The notes beneath the pieces were generated by a model that was not told the origin of the DNA, did not search any database, and saw only the letters and a list, made by a program, of their open reading frames with translations. 40,879 nt of DNA from an uncultured Clostridia bacterium. GTDB taxonomy: Bacteria; Bacillota; Clostridia; Oscillospirales; Oscillospiraceae. The position numbers were made by a program, and so were the translations under genes. The stretch lies in assembly GCA_945948535.1 (NCBI GenBank), contig CAMFBN010000021.1, positions 1 to 40,879 of the forward strand, read 5' to 3'. Shown here in pieces: positions 6,255-14,209 of the stretch. How positions within the stretch are numbered: the stretch's first letter is position 1; every line of letters starts with the position of its first letter.

Positions 6255-7747
6255 AAATTGAGACCTGCATCGATTCTCTTGTCTCCTACGCCATGAACCG
6301 GGGACTTTCCGAGCCGGTTGACCATCAGGTGCTCACCAACCGTCTGCTGGATATTCTGCGCAAGGACGACTATGAACCCTCCGACGAGCCCCAGAGCGAG
6401 GACCTGGAGGAAATCCTGGGCGGCATTCTGGACTACGCCGTAGCGGGTGGCCTGTGCGAGGATAACATCACTGCCCGGGATATTTTCGACACCCGGATTA
6501 TGGGCGCGGTGACGCCCATGCCCCGGGAAGTGGTGCGTACCTTCAAGGAAAAGTACGCTGTCAGCCCGGAGAAGGCCACGGACTGGTATTACCGGTTCAG
6601 CTGCGACACCGATTACATCCGACGCTACCGCATCACAAAAGATATGCGCTGGAAGTACGAAAGCCAGTATGGTGAAATGGACATCACCATCAATCTGAGC
6701 AAGCCCGAGAAGGACCCCAAGGCCATTGCCGCCGCGAAAAACGCCCCCCAGACGGCCTACCCCAAGTGCCAGCTGTGCCGGGAGAACGAGGGCTACGCCG
6801 GGCGCATGAACCACCCCGCCCGGGCAAACCACCGCATTATCCCCATCACGGTCTGCGGCGAACCGTGGTGTCTGCAATACTCTCCCTACGTCTACTACAA
6901 TGAACACTGCATCGTCTTTAATTCCAAACACGTGCCCATGAAGATCGACCGGTCGGCCTTTGAGAAGCTGCTGGACTTCGTGAAGGCATTCCCGCACTAT
7001 TTTGTCGGCTCCAATGCCGACCTGCCCATTGTGGGCGGCTCCATCCTGAGCCATGAGCATTTTCAGGGCGGACATTACCGTTTTGCCATGGAGAACGCTG
7101 CCCTTGAAAAGGAAGTGTCCTTCCGGGGCTATGAGGATATCCACGCGGGAATCGTGAAGTGGCCCATGAGCGTGATCCGTCTGGACGGCAAAGACCCGGA
7201 ACGTCTGGCGGAACTGGCGGACAAAATCCTTCGTTGCTGGCGGGGCTACTCCGATGAAAGCGTGGGTGTGGTGGCTTTCTCTGACGGGGAGCCACACAAC
7301 ACCATCACCCCCATCGCCCGGCGCAGAAGCGATCTGTACGAGCTGGATCTGGTGCTGCGGTGCAACATTACCACCCCGGAGCATCCCCTGGGCGTGTTCC
7401 ATCCCCATGCGGACAAGCACCACATCAAGAAGGAGAACATCGGTCTGATCGAGGTCATGGGCCTTGCGGTGCTTCCCAGCCGCCTGAAACAGGAGCTGAC
7501 CGACCTGGCGGCCGCCATTGTTTCCGGGGCGGATATCGCCGCCGATCCGGTACTGGGCAAGCACGCGGTCTGGGTGGAGCAGTTGAAGGCGCAGTACACC
7601 TTCACGGAGGAAAATGCGTTGGACATTCTTCTCAAGGAAACCGGCAGGGTCTTTACCGAGGTTTTGGAGGATGCGGGTGTGTACAAGAACACCCCCGAGG
7701 GCCGGGCGGCGTTCCTCAAGTTCATCGACGCAGTCAACGCACAATAA
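6251..7747 (+). CDS. galT: UDP-glucose--hexose-1-phosphate uridylyltransferase (class II)
   Basis: This 498-residue enzyme is of the Firmicute GalT type, distinct from the shorter proteobacterial form. It swaps UMP between UDP-glucose and galactose-1-phosphate in the cytoplasm. Family landmarks are the N-terminal region with LTNRLLDIL, the CQLCRENEGYAGR segment, and the nucleotidyl-transfer region GGSILSHEHFQGG, where the conserved histidines lie. The start codon is GTG, overlapping the galK stop by four bases. galE is not in the window. The operon ends in a strong terminator just downstream. Confidence 0.95.
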   Translation: MKIETCIDSLVSYAMNRGLSEPVDHQVLTNRLLDILRKDDYEPSDEPQSEDLEEILGGILDYAVAGGLCEDNITARDIFDTRIMGAVTPMPREVVRTFKEKYAVSPEKATDWYYRFSCDTDYIRRYRITKDMRWKYESQYGEMDITINLSKPEKDPKAIAAAKNAPQTAYPKCQLCRENEGYAGRMNHPARANHRIIPITVCGEPWCLQYSPYVYYNEHCIVFNSKHVPMKIDRSAFEKLLDFVKAFPHYFVGSNADLPIVGGSILSHEHFQGGHYRFAMENAALEKEVSFRGYEDIHAGIVKWPMSVIRLDGKDPERLAELADKILRCWRGYSDESVGVVAFSDGEPHNTITPIARRRSDLYELDLVLRCNITTPEHPLGVFHPHADKHHIKKENIGLIEVMGLAVLPSRLKQELTDLAAAIVSGADIAADPVLGKHAVWVEQLKAQYTFTEENALDILLKETGRVFTEVLEDAGVYKNTPEGRAAFLKFIDAVNAQ

Positions 7748-7752
7748 AAAGG

Positions 7753-7781
7753 AATGCTCCCGACGAAATGTCGGGAGCATT
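7753..7781. terminator. Bidirectional terminator between galT and the symporter gene
   Basis: AATGCTCCCGAC and GTCGGGAGCATT form a twelve-pair stem with a 5-base loop. T-rich sequence follows on the plus strand (TTGTGTTATTTTTT) and TTCCTTTTT on the minus strand, so it can serve both convergent genes. Confidence 0.85.
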
Positions 7782-7785
7782 TGTG

Positions 7786-9150
7786 TTATTTTTTGAAGAA
7801 TCCAACCAGACCAATGACGAAGATCACGAACACAATGACCGGCAGAACGTAAGTCATGTAGGGCCGCATCCACTTTGCCACCTTCAGGCCGGTGCCCTCG
7901 TTGGCCTCTTTCATGAATTTCTCCCAGCTCCAGCCGTAACGGGTGGTGCAGAACAGGACAAAAATCAGAGAACCAAGGGGCAGCATGATGTTGCTGACCA
8001 GAAAATCCTCGCTGTCCAGAATGTCGTGTCCGGCGATGGGGCGCACATTCTGCCACAGGTTGTAGCCCAGCAGGCAGGGCAGGCTCAGCAGGAAAATGCC
8101 CACGCAGCAGAGAAAGCAGGTCTTCTTCCGGCTCCAGCCAGTTAGTTCGCTGACGCAGCAGACGATGTTCTCAAACACCGCCAGAACGGTGGAGAAGGCG
8201 GCGAAGGTCAGAAACAGGAAGAACAGGCTGCCCCAAAATCTTCCCAGCGCAATATGGTTGAACACGTTGGGCAGAGTCATGAAAATCAGGGCGGGGCCGC
8301 TGTTCACGTCCACGCCGTAGGCAAAGCAGGCAGGGAAGATGATGAGACCGGAGCACAGAGCAACCATGGTGTCCAGCAGGCTGACCCGGACGGCTTCGCC
8401 CATGAGGGCGTGATCCTTGCCGATGTAGCTGCCGAAAATCGCCATAGAGCCAATGCCGAGACTCAGAGTGAAGAAGGCCTGATTCATGGCGCCCACGATC
8501 ACATTGCCCACGCCAATGTCCATCATCCGCCGGAAGTCTGGAACCAGGTAGAAGGCAAGGCCGGAGGAGCCGCCGGACAGGGTCATGCTGTGGAAGGCCA
8601 GCACCCACATGAGAAGAATCAACGCCATCATCATCCACTTGGTGACCCGTTCCAGACCCTTCTGGACGCCGAGAGATATGATGGAGAAGCCGAACACCAC
8701 AACGATGCCCATGTAGAATGTCATTTTGCCGGGGGACGCCAGCATTTCCCCAAATTTTGCTTCAATTCCGGCGGTGTCCAGCCCTGCGTAAACACCGGCG
8801 GCGGTGTCCACAAAATACTGGAGCATCCAGCCGGCCACGGTGGTGTAGAACATCATCAGCACGATATTGCCCAGCAGGCACACATAGCCGTGCCAGCCCC
8901 AACGGCTGCCGGGCTTCAGCTGTCCATACATTTTCAGGGGGCTTTTCTGGGCAGCGCGCCCCATGGCGAACTCCATGGTCAGCACCGGAACGCCCAGCAC
9001 CAGAAGAAACAGAAGATAGATCAGCACAAAGGCACCGCCGCCGTACTGCCCGGTCATCCAGGGGAATTTCCAGACGTTGCCGATGCCGATGGCGCAGCCC
9101 GCGCTGAGGAGAAGGAAGCCCAGACGGCTCCCCAGATGCTCACGCTGCAT
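7786..9150 (-). CDS. Sodium-dependent transporter, NSS/SNF family
   Basis: This 454-residue polytopic membrane protein belongs to the neurotransmitter:sodium symporter family, which couples Na+ influx to amino-acid uptake. The first membrane segment carries the hallmark AIGIGNVWKFPW, the unwound, Na+- and substrate-binding region in LeuT-type carriers. A second conserved segment, MNQAFFTLSLGIGSM, matches the Na+-binding TM6 region. About 11-12 hydrophobic segments are visible. The start is the ATG with GGAGG seven bases upstream; an ATG twelve codons earlier has no such site. The substrate cannot be told from sequence; amino acids are most common in bacteria. It stands alone, convergent with galT. 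Confidence 0.9.
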   Translation of the reverse strand: MQREHLGSRLGFLLLSAGCAIGIGNVWKFPWMTGQYGGGAFVLIYLLFLLVLGVPVLTMEFAMGRAAQKSPLKMYGQLKPGSRWGWHGYVCLLGNIVLMMFYTTVAGWMLQYFVDTAAGVYAGLDTAGIEAKFGEMLASPGKMTFYMGIVVVFGFSIISLGVQKGLERVTKWMMMALILLMWVLAFHSMTLSGGSSGLAFYLVPDFRRMMDIGVGNVIVGAMNQAFFTLSLGIGSMAIFGSYIGKDHALMGEAVRVSLLDTMVALCSGLIIFPACFAYGVDVNSGPALIFMTLPNVFNHIALGRFWGSLFFLFLTFAAFSTVLAVFENIVCCVSELTGWSRKKTCFLCCVGIFLLSLPCLLGYNLWQNVRPIAGHDILDSEDFLVSNIMLPLGSLIFVLFCTTRYGWSWEKFMKEANEGTGLKVAKWMRPYMTYVLPVIVFVIFVIGLVGFFKK

Positions 9151-9171
9151 AGTAAAACCTCCAAATTCAGA

Positions 9172-9211
9172 ATTGACAGTTGACAATTATGGTGTCCCGG
9201 CGGGACAATTG
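9172..9211. repeat. Low-complexity-arm hairpin repeat, copy 5 (one arm)
   Basis: A short arm, ATTGACAGTTGACAAT, is followed by TATGGTGTCCCGGCGGGACAA, whose centre is the hairpin GTCCC-GGC-GGGAC. The core matches the copy at 25,650 almost exactly. No right arm is seen. It lies between the symporter start and the metallo-hydrolase gene. Confidence 0.6.
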
Positions 9212-9318
9212 GAAAAAGTCCTGATTTTGCAGGGAAACCTTCAAAATTATACCGGGAAATTCACAGAAAGTCAATAATTATATGCTATTCTTTCCTCAGC
9301 TTGAGGAGGAAAAGGAGA

Positions 9319-10167
9319 ATGCGCATGCTGCAAATCACTGCTTTGATGGACGATCAGCTTACCGGGCGGAAGGATCTGCTTTGCGAGCACGGTCTGTCCG
9401 TGCATATTTCGTATCATGGGAAGCGCATTCTGTTCGACTGCGGCAGCAGCGAGAAAACCCTGTATAACGCAAAAAAACTGGGCATCGACCTGCGAAAGCT
9501 GGACGCAGTGGTGCTCAGCCACAGCCACTATGACCACGCCGGGGGCTTCCGGTATCTTGCGGAGCAGTACGCGGTACGCCGGGTGTACACCGGCCCCGGC
9601 TTTTTTGCGCCGAAATACGCCAGAAGCGAGAATTGCTTCAGGAACCTGTCCGCGGGCTTTGACAGCCGCTTTCTGGAGGAAAAGGGAATAGTCCACCTTC
9701 CTGTGGAGGGTTTGGCGGAGATGATTCCCGGAGTCCATGTGATTTCCGGCTTCCCACGGCGGGAGCCTATGGAGACCATCCCCGAGCGGTTCTTGCGGTT
9801 GACGGAAGCGGGGCTGGTTCCCGATGATTTTCGGGACGAGATCTGTCTGGCGCTGGAAACAGGGGAGGGGCTGGTGCTGCTGGTGGGATGCGCCCATCCG
9901 GGGATTCTCAATATGGTAAACCATGTACAGGCCCTGCTGGGAAAACCCATTTGCGCGGTTTTCGGCGGCATCCATCTGGCGGAAGCGGATACCCGGAGAA
10001 TGGAATATACGGTGGTGGCTCTGGGGCAGCTGGGCGTTGCCCTGCTGGGCCTGAACCATTGCTCCGGAGACAGCGTGGAAGCCTTCATCCGGCAGCGGGG
10101 AGGCATCACCTTCTGCCATCCCGGTCCGGGGGACTGCCTGTTCTTTCCTACAGTGACGGACGTTTGA
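9319..10167 (+). CDS. MBL-fold metallo-hydrolase
   Basis: This 282-residue metallo-beta-lactamase fold protein has the metal-binding motif HSHYDHAGG at about residues 66-74, a further metal ligand in GCAHPG, and a C-terminal His in LNHCSGD. The arrangement matches the subgroup often annotated as 7,8-dihydropterin-6-yl-methyl-4-(beta-D-ribofuranosyl)aminobenzene-5'-phosphate synthase-like, but that activity is known for the archaeal enzyme only. A cytoplasmic hydrolase of unknown substrate is the safe call. The ATG at 9319 follows GAGGAGG by nine bases; another ATG two codons on is also possible. The open frame extends upstream through the ribosome binding site by a TTG that is unlikely to be used. 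Confidence 0.88.
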   Translation: MRMLQITALMDDQLTGRKDLLCEHGLSVHISYHGKRILFDCGSSEKTLYNAKKLGIDLRKLDAVVLSHSHYDHAGGFRYLAEQYAVRRVYTGPGFFAPKYARSENCFRNLSAGFDSRFLEEKGIVHLPVEGLAEMIPGVHVISGFPRREPMETIPERFLRLTEAGLVPDDFRDEICLALETGEGLVLLVGCAHPGILNMVNHVQALLGKPICAVFGGIHLAEADTRRMEYTVVALGQLGVALLGLNHCSGDSVEAFIRQRGGITFCHPGPGDCLFFPTVTDV

Positions 10168-10174
10168 TGCGGAA

Positions 10175-10251
10175 ACGATACCGGGCAGCGCTCAATGGTG
10201 TAACGATAACCACCCAGTGCCCGTAACGCATTGTCCGGCGGCACTGCCGCC
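10175..10251 (+). repeat. Dispersed repeat family B, copy 1
   Basis: The block ACGATACC-GGCAGCGCTCAATGGTGTAACGAT (10175-10207) recurs, inverted, at 33,310-33,342. Both are followed, in the same relative order, by ACGCATTG-CCG and a terminal hairpin (here GGCGGCA-CTGCCGCC, 10237-10251). It fills the gap between the metallo-hydrolase and rodA. Confidence 0.65.
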
Positions 10252-10279
10252 TGTTCAAAGGACGTTTACATTTGGGCTA

Positions 10280-10308
10280 TTTACTTTTTGCTCTCAAAAT
10301 GGTATAAT
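10280..10308 (+). promoter_or_regulatory. Promoter of the RodA-family gene
   Basis: TTTACT (10280-10285) and TATAAT (10303-10308) have a 17-base spacer, about 30 bases upstream of the ATG. Confidence 0.75.
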
Positions 10309-10338
10309 CCACGGGAAGCGTGAAAAGGAGGCGGAGAA

Positions 10339-11502
10339 ATGCGCCATTATATAGAAGAATTAAAAGACTTTTTTAAGAAAGGCGACATGGTTCTGCTGGT
10401 TCTCTGCCTGGTCGTGGCGGGGTTCGGTGTGATCTGCATCGCCAGCGCGACCTCCGCTGAGAAATTCGGCGGCAACTTTAAATATATTGCGATTCAGATT
10501 ATCTCCGTCGGTCTGGGCGTGCTCATGTACGCGCTGGTGTCCTCCATCGATCTGGACTATTTGTCGGAGCACCGGGGAATGATGGTGGCGTTCAATATTT
10601 TCCTGCTGCTGCTGCTGATTCCCTTCGGCACGGACAACAACACCGGCAACCGAAGCTGGCTGCACTTTCCGGGCTTTCCCGTGAACGTCCAGCCTGCTGA
10701 GATTTGTAAAATCACCTATATCATCATTATGGCATCGGTTATGTCCTCCCATCAGAACCGGATTTCCCACCCGGTATCCGTCCTTCACATGCTGATGCAT
10801 CTGGGTATTCTGGTGGGCCTGAATCTGGGGCTGTCTTCGGATATGGGCGTGTCCCTGATCTTTGTGTTTATTTTTATCGGCATGGCCTTTGCCGGCGGCG
10901 TGAGTCTGTGGTGGTTTGCGCTGGCCATTGGCTCCATCGCGGCGGCCTTCCCGATCCTGTGGCAGTTTCTGGGCCAGTATCAGAGAAACCGTATTCTGAT
11001 CCTGTTTGACCCCACCATCGACCCGCAGGGCATTAACGAACGCTATCACTCCAAGATCAATCTTCAGTCCCTCACCGGCGGCGGCCTGATGGGTCAGGGC
11101 CTGTTCAAGGGAAACCGTACCCAGGGCGGCAACCTGTTTGCCCAGCACACGGACTACATTTTCTCCTCCATGGGCGAGGAGCTGGGCTTTGTGGGCTGCG
11201 TGGTGATTATGCTGCTGGAGCTGGCAATTATTGCCCGGTGCATTTATGTGGGTGTCCGGTGTCAGGACTATATGCGCCGGCTGGTGTGCTACGGCGCTGC
11301 CTCCGCACTGATGTTCCAGCTGATGATCAACGTGGGTATGTGCATCGGTGTTATGCCGGTTATCGGCCTGACGCTGCCGCTGATCAGCTACGGCGGTTCC
11401 TCCGTGGTTACCATTTTCGCCATGCTGGGACTGGTGTCCGGCGCCTATGCCCGACCGTCGTCTCTCAGTCATGAACGATACGTGCAGCCCTACCGAGGCT
11501 GA
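10339..11502 (+). CDS. rodA: SEDS-family peptidoglycan glycosyltransferase (RodA/FtsW/SpoVE)
   Basis: This 387-residue membrane protein has about ten transmembrane segments and the SEDS signatures: FPVNVQPAEICKI (about residues 112-124), QHTDYIFSSMGEELGF (about 268-283, holding the Asp that is catalytic in RodA) and GLTLPLISYGGSS near the end. SEDS proteins polymerise lipid II into glycan strands together with a class B penicillin-binding protein. RodA is chosen over FtsW or SpoVE on overall resemblance, but the split is uncertain in spore formers, which carry several paralogues. The ATG follows AAAAGGAGGCGG. The gene is monocistronic, with its own promoter and a terminator. Confidence 0.88.
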   Translation: MRHYIEELKDFFKKGDMVLLVLCLVVAGFGVICIASATSAEKFGGNFKYIAIQIISVGLGVLMYALVSSIDLDYLSEHRGMMVAFNIFLLLLLIPFGTDNNTGNRSWLHFPGFPVNVQPAEICKITYIIIMASVMSSHQNRISHPVSVLHMLMHLGILVGLNLGLSSDMGVSLIFVFIFIGMAFAGGVSLWWFALAIGSIAAAFPILWQFLGQYQRNRILILFDPTIDPQGINERYHSKINLQSLTGGGLMGQGLFKGNRTQGGNLFAQHTDYIFSSMGEELGFVGCVVIMLLELAIIARCIYVGVRCQDYMRRLVCYGAASALMFQLMINVGMCIGVMPVIGLTLPLISYGGSSVVTIFAMLGLVSGAYARPSSLSHERYVQPYRG

Positions 11503-11514
11503 TTTCAAAAACTT

Positions 11515-11549
11515 CCGGGGCATCCGATTTGGGATGCCCCGGCTTTTTT
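11515..11549 (+). terminator. Terminator of the RodA-family gene
   Basis: CCGGGGCATCC and GGGATGCCCCGG form an eleven-pair stem with a short loop, followed by CTTTTTTAT. Confidence 0.9.
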
Positions 11550-11558
11550 ATGACGTCT

Positions 11559-11690
11559 GTAGGGCGGAGTCATGACTCCGCCGACCAGCTGATAATACAA
11601 TAGGCTTGAAAACGATGCTGAGAGCGATGCGGTTGAAAGGACATATTCTTGTCAAAGTGGTGCGTCGGTGGGGGCATGACCCCACCCTAC
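11559..11690. mobile_element. MITE-like element, family A, copy 1
   Basis: This element of about 132 bases begins GTAGGGCGGAGTCATGACTC and ends with the inverted counterpart GGTGGGGGCATGACCCCACC-CTAC. Each end is itself a palindrome centred on CATGA, so the element has about 29-base terminal inverted repeats. A second copy lies at 33,354-33,505 with the same termini and a different interior. It codes for nothing. The short length, inverted ends and intergenic location are those of a non-autonomous miniature element, but no transposase partner is present here. Confidence 0.65.
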
Positions 11691-11695
11691 GAAGC

Positions 11696-12799
11696 TCAAA
11701 TTCTAACCAGCTCATAGCAGTCCTCGCCCAGACCGATTTTTTTCGCGTGGGCAATCTGGCTGCGCCAGTCGGTATTGGGGAAGGAGCCGGTGAGGTTATC
11801 GAGGTCGGGCCGGTTGGCCTTATCCAGCTTGGAACCGGGCATGATGGTCTGGGCGTTGACGGCATCGGCGCAGGCCAAGTCCAGCGCTACCGGGTCAAAG
11901 GAGGCGAACATACCCACGTCGGGGACAATGGGCAGGTCGTTCTCGGGATGGCAGTCGCAGTAGGGGCTCACGTCCCGCACCAGCGTGATGTGGAAATTGG
12001 GCCGTCCGTCCAGAACCGCCTTGGTATACTCGGCAATCTTGCAGTTCAGCACGGAAGCGGACTGGGCGTAGGCGGGGTGGATGGCCCCCACGGGGCAGGT
12101 ATCGATGCACCGGCCGCAGCCCATGCACTTCGTCCAGTCGATGTGCATGACGCCGCCCTCCAGCTGGGGGCCTTCGTGGGCACAGTACTTGGCGCAGGTG
12201 CCGCAGCCAACGCATTTTTCGGCGTCCACCTCTGGGCGGCCCTCGCTGTGCATCTCCCGCTTGCCGGCATTGGAGCCGCTGCCCATGCCCAGGTTCTTCA
12301 TGGCGCCGCCGAAGCCGGCTTCCTCATGGCCCTTGAAGTGGTTCAGGGAAATGACGATATCGGCGTCCATGATGGCCCTGCCGATTTTGGCGGTTTTTAC
12401 GTACTCGCCGCCCACCACGGGCACGTCCACATCGTCGGTGCCCTTCAGACCGTCGGCGATGATCACATGGCAGCCGGTGGAGTAGGGGGTGAAGCCGTTT
12501 AAGTAGGCGGTTTCCAGATGGTCAAGGGCGTTCTTCCGGGAGCCGACGTACATGGTGTTGCAGTCGGTGAGGAAGGGCTTGCCGCCCAGATCCTTGATGA
12601 TATCCACCAGCACCCGGGCGTAGCCGGAGCGCAGGTGGGCCATGTTGCCCAGCTCGCCGAAGTGAATCTTGATGGCGACGAACTTGTCCTGAAAGTCGAT
12701 CTGGTCGATACCGGCGGAGAGAATCAGTCTCGACAGCTTCTGGGGCAGGGTCTCGGACGTGCCGGTGCAGAAATCAGTAAAATAAACCTTGGGTGCCAT
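11696..12799 (-). CDS. DUF362 protein with two 4Fe-4S clusters
   Basis: This 367-residue protein combines a DUF362 domain (residues about 35-180 and again near the C-terminus) with a ferredoxin-type insert. The insert carries two cluster motifs, CVGCGTCAKYC and CMGCGRCIDTC, each followed by the expected distal cysteine context. Proteins of this type are soluble iron-sulfur proteins of unknown reaction, common in anaerobes. The start is supported by AGGAGGTAC-ATT before the ATG. It is flanked by two repeat elements and is probably monocistronic. Electron-transfer use is inferred from the clusters only. Confidence 0.9.
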   Translation of the reverse strand: MAPKVYFTDFCTGTSETLPQKLSRLILSAGIDQIDFQDKFVAIKIHFGELGNMAHLRSGYARVLVDIIKDLGGKPFLTDCNTMYVGSRKNALDHLETAYLNGFTPYSTGCHVIIADGLKGTDDVDVPVVGGEYVKTAKIGRAIMDADIVISLNHFKGHEEAGFGGAMKNLGMGSGSNAGKREMHSEGRPEVDAEKCVGCGTCAKYCAHEGPQLEGGVMHIDWTKCMGCGRCIDTCPVGAIHPAYAQSASVLNCKIAEYTKAVLDGRPNFHITLVRDVSPYCDCHPENDLPIVPDVGMFASFDPVALDLACADAVNAQTIMPGSKLDKANRPDLDNLTGSFPNTDWRSQIAHAKKIGLGEDCYELVRI

Positions 12800-12859
12800 A
12801 ATGTACCTCCTGAATATGTTCTATCCATAGTTTAGCTATTTTCCAAAGGAAAGTCAAGG

Positions 12860-13018
12860 GAAGCTCTGAACAAATCGTCTGCGGCTGAGGAGTTTATCTT
12901 TTGCTCCATCGGTGCGGTTAAAAAAACAGGAAATACATACAGTATTTCTCTGTTTTTCAAACCTGCCGCAGAATCAAAATCTCTCGCTGTCAGCTCTTGC
13001 CGATTTATTCAGAGCTTC
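12860..13018. repeat. Inverted-repeat element between DUF362 and GT8 genes
   Basis: This gene-free gap (12,800-13,116) is mostly one imperfect palindrome. The outer arms are GAAGCTCTGAACAAATCG and CGATTTATTCAGAGCTTC (one mismatch). Inside lie a second pair, CTGCGGC/GCCGCAG, and a central hairpin with arms AAAAACAGGAAATAC and GTATTTCTCTGTTTTT. The length of about 160 bases and nested inverted symmetry suggest a miniature element or a long structured RNA. No other copy is in the window. Confidence 0.5.
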
Positions 13019-13116
13019 TCAAGAAGTAAACAATCTGTGAAGGTTGGGGCCCGGCGGTAGCGAAACCGGAAAAGCCGTGGTATACTTTCTCAAAAATGGA
13101 ATAAAGGTGGAATTGT

Positions 13117-13950
13117 ATGGAAAACCATCAGGGAGCGTCCGCGAATCTGCTGTTCTGCGTCAACCAGAAAATGCTGGGGCTTATGAGCGCCTGTCTCAAA
13201 TCTCTGCTGCGCAGCGGGGGTTACGGGTATTACGACGTTTTTGTGCTGCATTCGGATTTGGAGGAAAGTATCCAAAGGGCCATGGAACGGGATTTTCAGG
13301 AGAGAGTGACTTTTCATTTCCTGCGAGTTCCGGAGGAACTGTTTGCGGATTTCCCGGAGACGGCCCGGTACCCCAGACAGATCTACTATCGGCTGGCTGC
13401 GCCTCTGCTGCTGCCGAGGGAATTGGACCGGATTCTCTATCTGGATGTGGACGTGGTGGTGATCAACTCCCTGCGACCGTTTTATGAGGTGGATTTTGAG
13501 AGCAGCTACTTTGTGGGGTGCACCCACACCCGGGAATTCTTAACGAAGCTCAATCAGGCAAGGCTCCAATCGGACAAGGCGGTGGCCTACATCAACACCG
13601 GGGTGCTGCTGATGAACCTGAATGTCTTGCGGCAAGTTATCCGGCTTGAGGAGATCAGCGCCTACGTTCGGGAGCACGAGAAGGCCCTGATCCTGCCGGA
13701 TCAGGACATTCTTACGGCCCTCTACGGCGATAAGATCAAGCTGGCGGACAGCCTGCTCTACAACCTCAGCGACCGGGTTTTGAATTTCTACAACGGCTCC
13801 CACCCGAAGGAAAAACGGGACGTGAACTGGGTGCGCCGGAACACCGCCATCATTCACTACTGCGGCAGGAATAAGCCCTGGAACGAAAGCTATACCGGCA
13901 CATTGAGCGTATTTTACAGGGAATTGATGGACAGTGTACCGGAAAAATAA
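13117..13950 (+). CDS. Glycosyltransferase family 8 protein
   Basis: This 277-residue GT-A fold enzyme of family GT8 (retaining galactosyl/glucosyltransferases such as LgtC) has the N-terminal nucleotide-sugar region, the metal-binding DxD in RILYLDVDVVVI (about residues 106-117), the NTGVLLMNLN segment, DQDILTALYGD and the C-terminal IIHYCGRNKPW histidine motif. All expected motifs are there, so it should be active in the cytoplasm on an unknown acceptor, likely a surface glycan. The ATG follows AAAGGTGG; TATACT at 13,080 could be its -10. It stands alone. Confidence 0.88.
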   Translation: MENHQGASANLLFCVNQKMLGLMSACLKSLLRSGGYGYYDVFVLHSDLEESIQRAMERDFQERVTFHFLRVPEELFADFPETARYPRQIYYRLAAPLLLPRELDRILYLDVDVVVINSLRPFYEVDFESSYFVGCTHTREFLTKLNQARLQSDKAVAYINTGVLLMNLNVLRQVIRLEEISAYVREHEKALILPDQDILTALYGDKIKLADSLLYNLSDRVLNFYNGSHPKEKRDVNWVRRNTAIIHYCGRNKPWNESYTGTLSVFYRELMDSVPEK

Positions 13951-13954
13951 GGAT

Positions 13955-13983
13955 ACCGCCCCGGCTTTTGGTGCCGGGGCGGT
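13955..13983. terminator. Terminator-like hairpin after the GT8 gene
   Basis: ACCGCCCCGGC and GCCGGGGCGGT form an eleven-pair stem with a 7-base loop. No T-run follows on the plus strand; on the minus strand ATCCTTATTTTTCC follows. It probably ends GT8 transcription inefficiently. Confidence 0.5.
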
Positions 13984-14009
13984 GAATTTGTATGCAGGAA
14001 GATCAATCC

Positions 14010-14078
14010 GGCATCGGTTTCGGAGATTGCCTTCTCCGAACGGGCCCAGTACAGGTCTATAATTCCGTTGTCATCCAT
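14010..14078 (-). pseudogene. 5' remnant of an ECF-type sigma factor gene
   Basis: Reading leftward from an ATG at 14,078, preceded by AAAGGAGGAAAG, the first 23 codons give MDDNGIIDLYWARSEKAISE-TDA. That is the characteristic N-terminus of a widespread clostridial sigma-70 family ECF factor (region 2.1 start). After about codon 23 the resemblance stops, and the frame runs without homology into the end of the GT8 gene. I therefore read it as the start of a sigma-factor gene whose body was lost by deletion. Identification rests on recall of the family N-terminus only. Confidence 0.5.
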
Positions 14079-14158
14079 GTGTGTGCTTTCCTCCTTTTTG
14101 GTTCTCTACTTATTTAGTAGACAAAGAAGAGAAAATATTGCAGTTTTTTCAAATATTC

Positions 14159-14192
14159 GCAGAAAAAGCTCCCCGCCGATGGCGGGGAGCTT
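14159..14192 (-). terminator. Terminator of the rpsB-tsf operon
   Basis: On the minus strand AAGCTCCCCGCC pairs with GGCGGGGAGCTT around a 3-base loop, followed by TTTCTGCG. It lies 17 bases past the tsf stop. Confidence 0.88.
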
Positions 14193-14209
14193 CCTGTGTT
14201 GCGGATGAA

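Noticed and set aside
6068..9183. Long antisense frames opposite galT and the symporter gene
   Set aside because: They are His/Gly/Gln-rich, lack homology and ribosome sites, and are typical shadows of GC-rich genes.
13990..14078. Intact small peptide gene starting at the sigma-factor-like ATG
   Set aside because: An open frame of about 50 codons exists, but after codon 23 it runs antisense into the GT8 gene with no resemblance; a truncated sigma gene explains it better.
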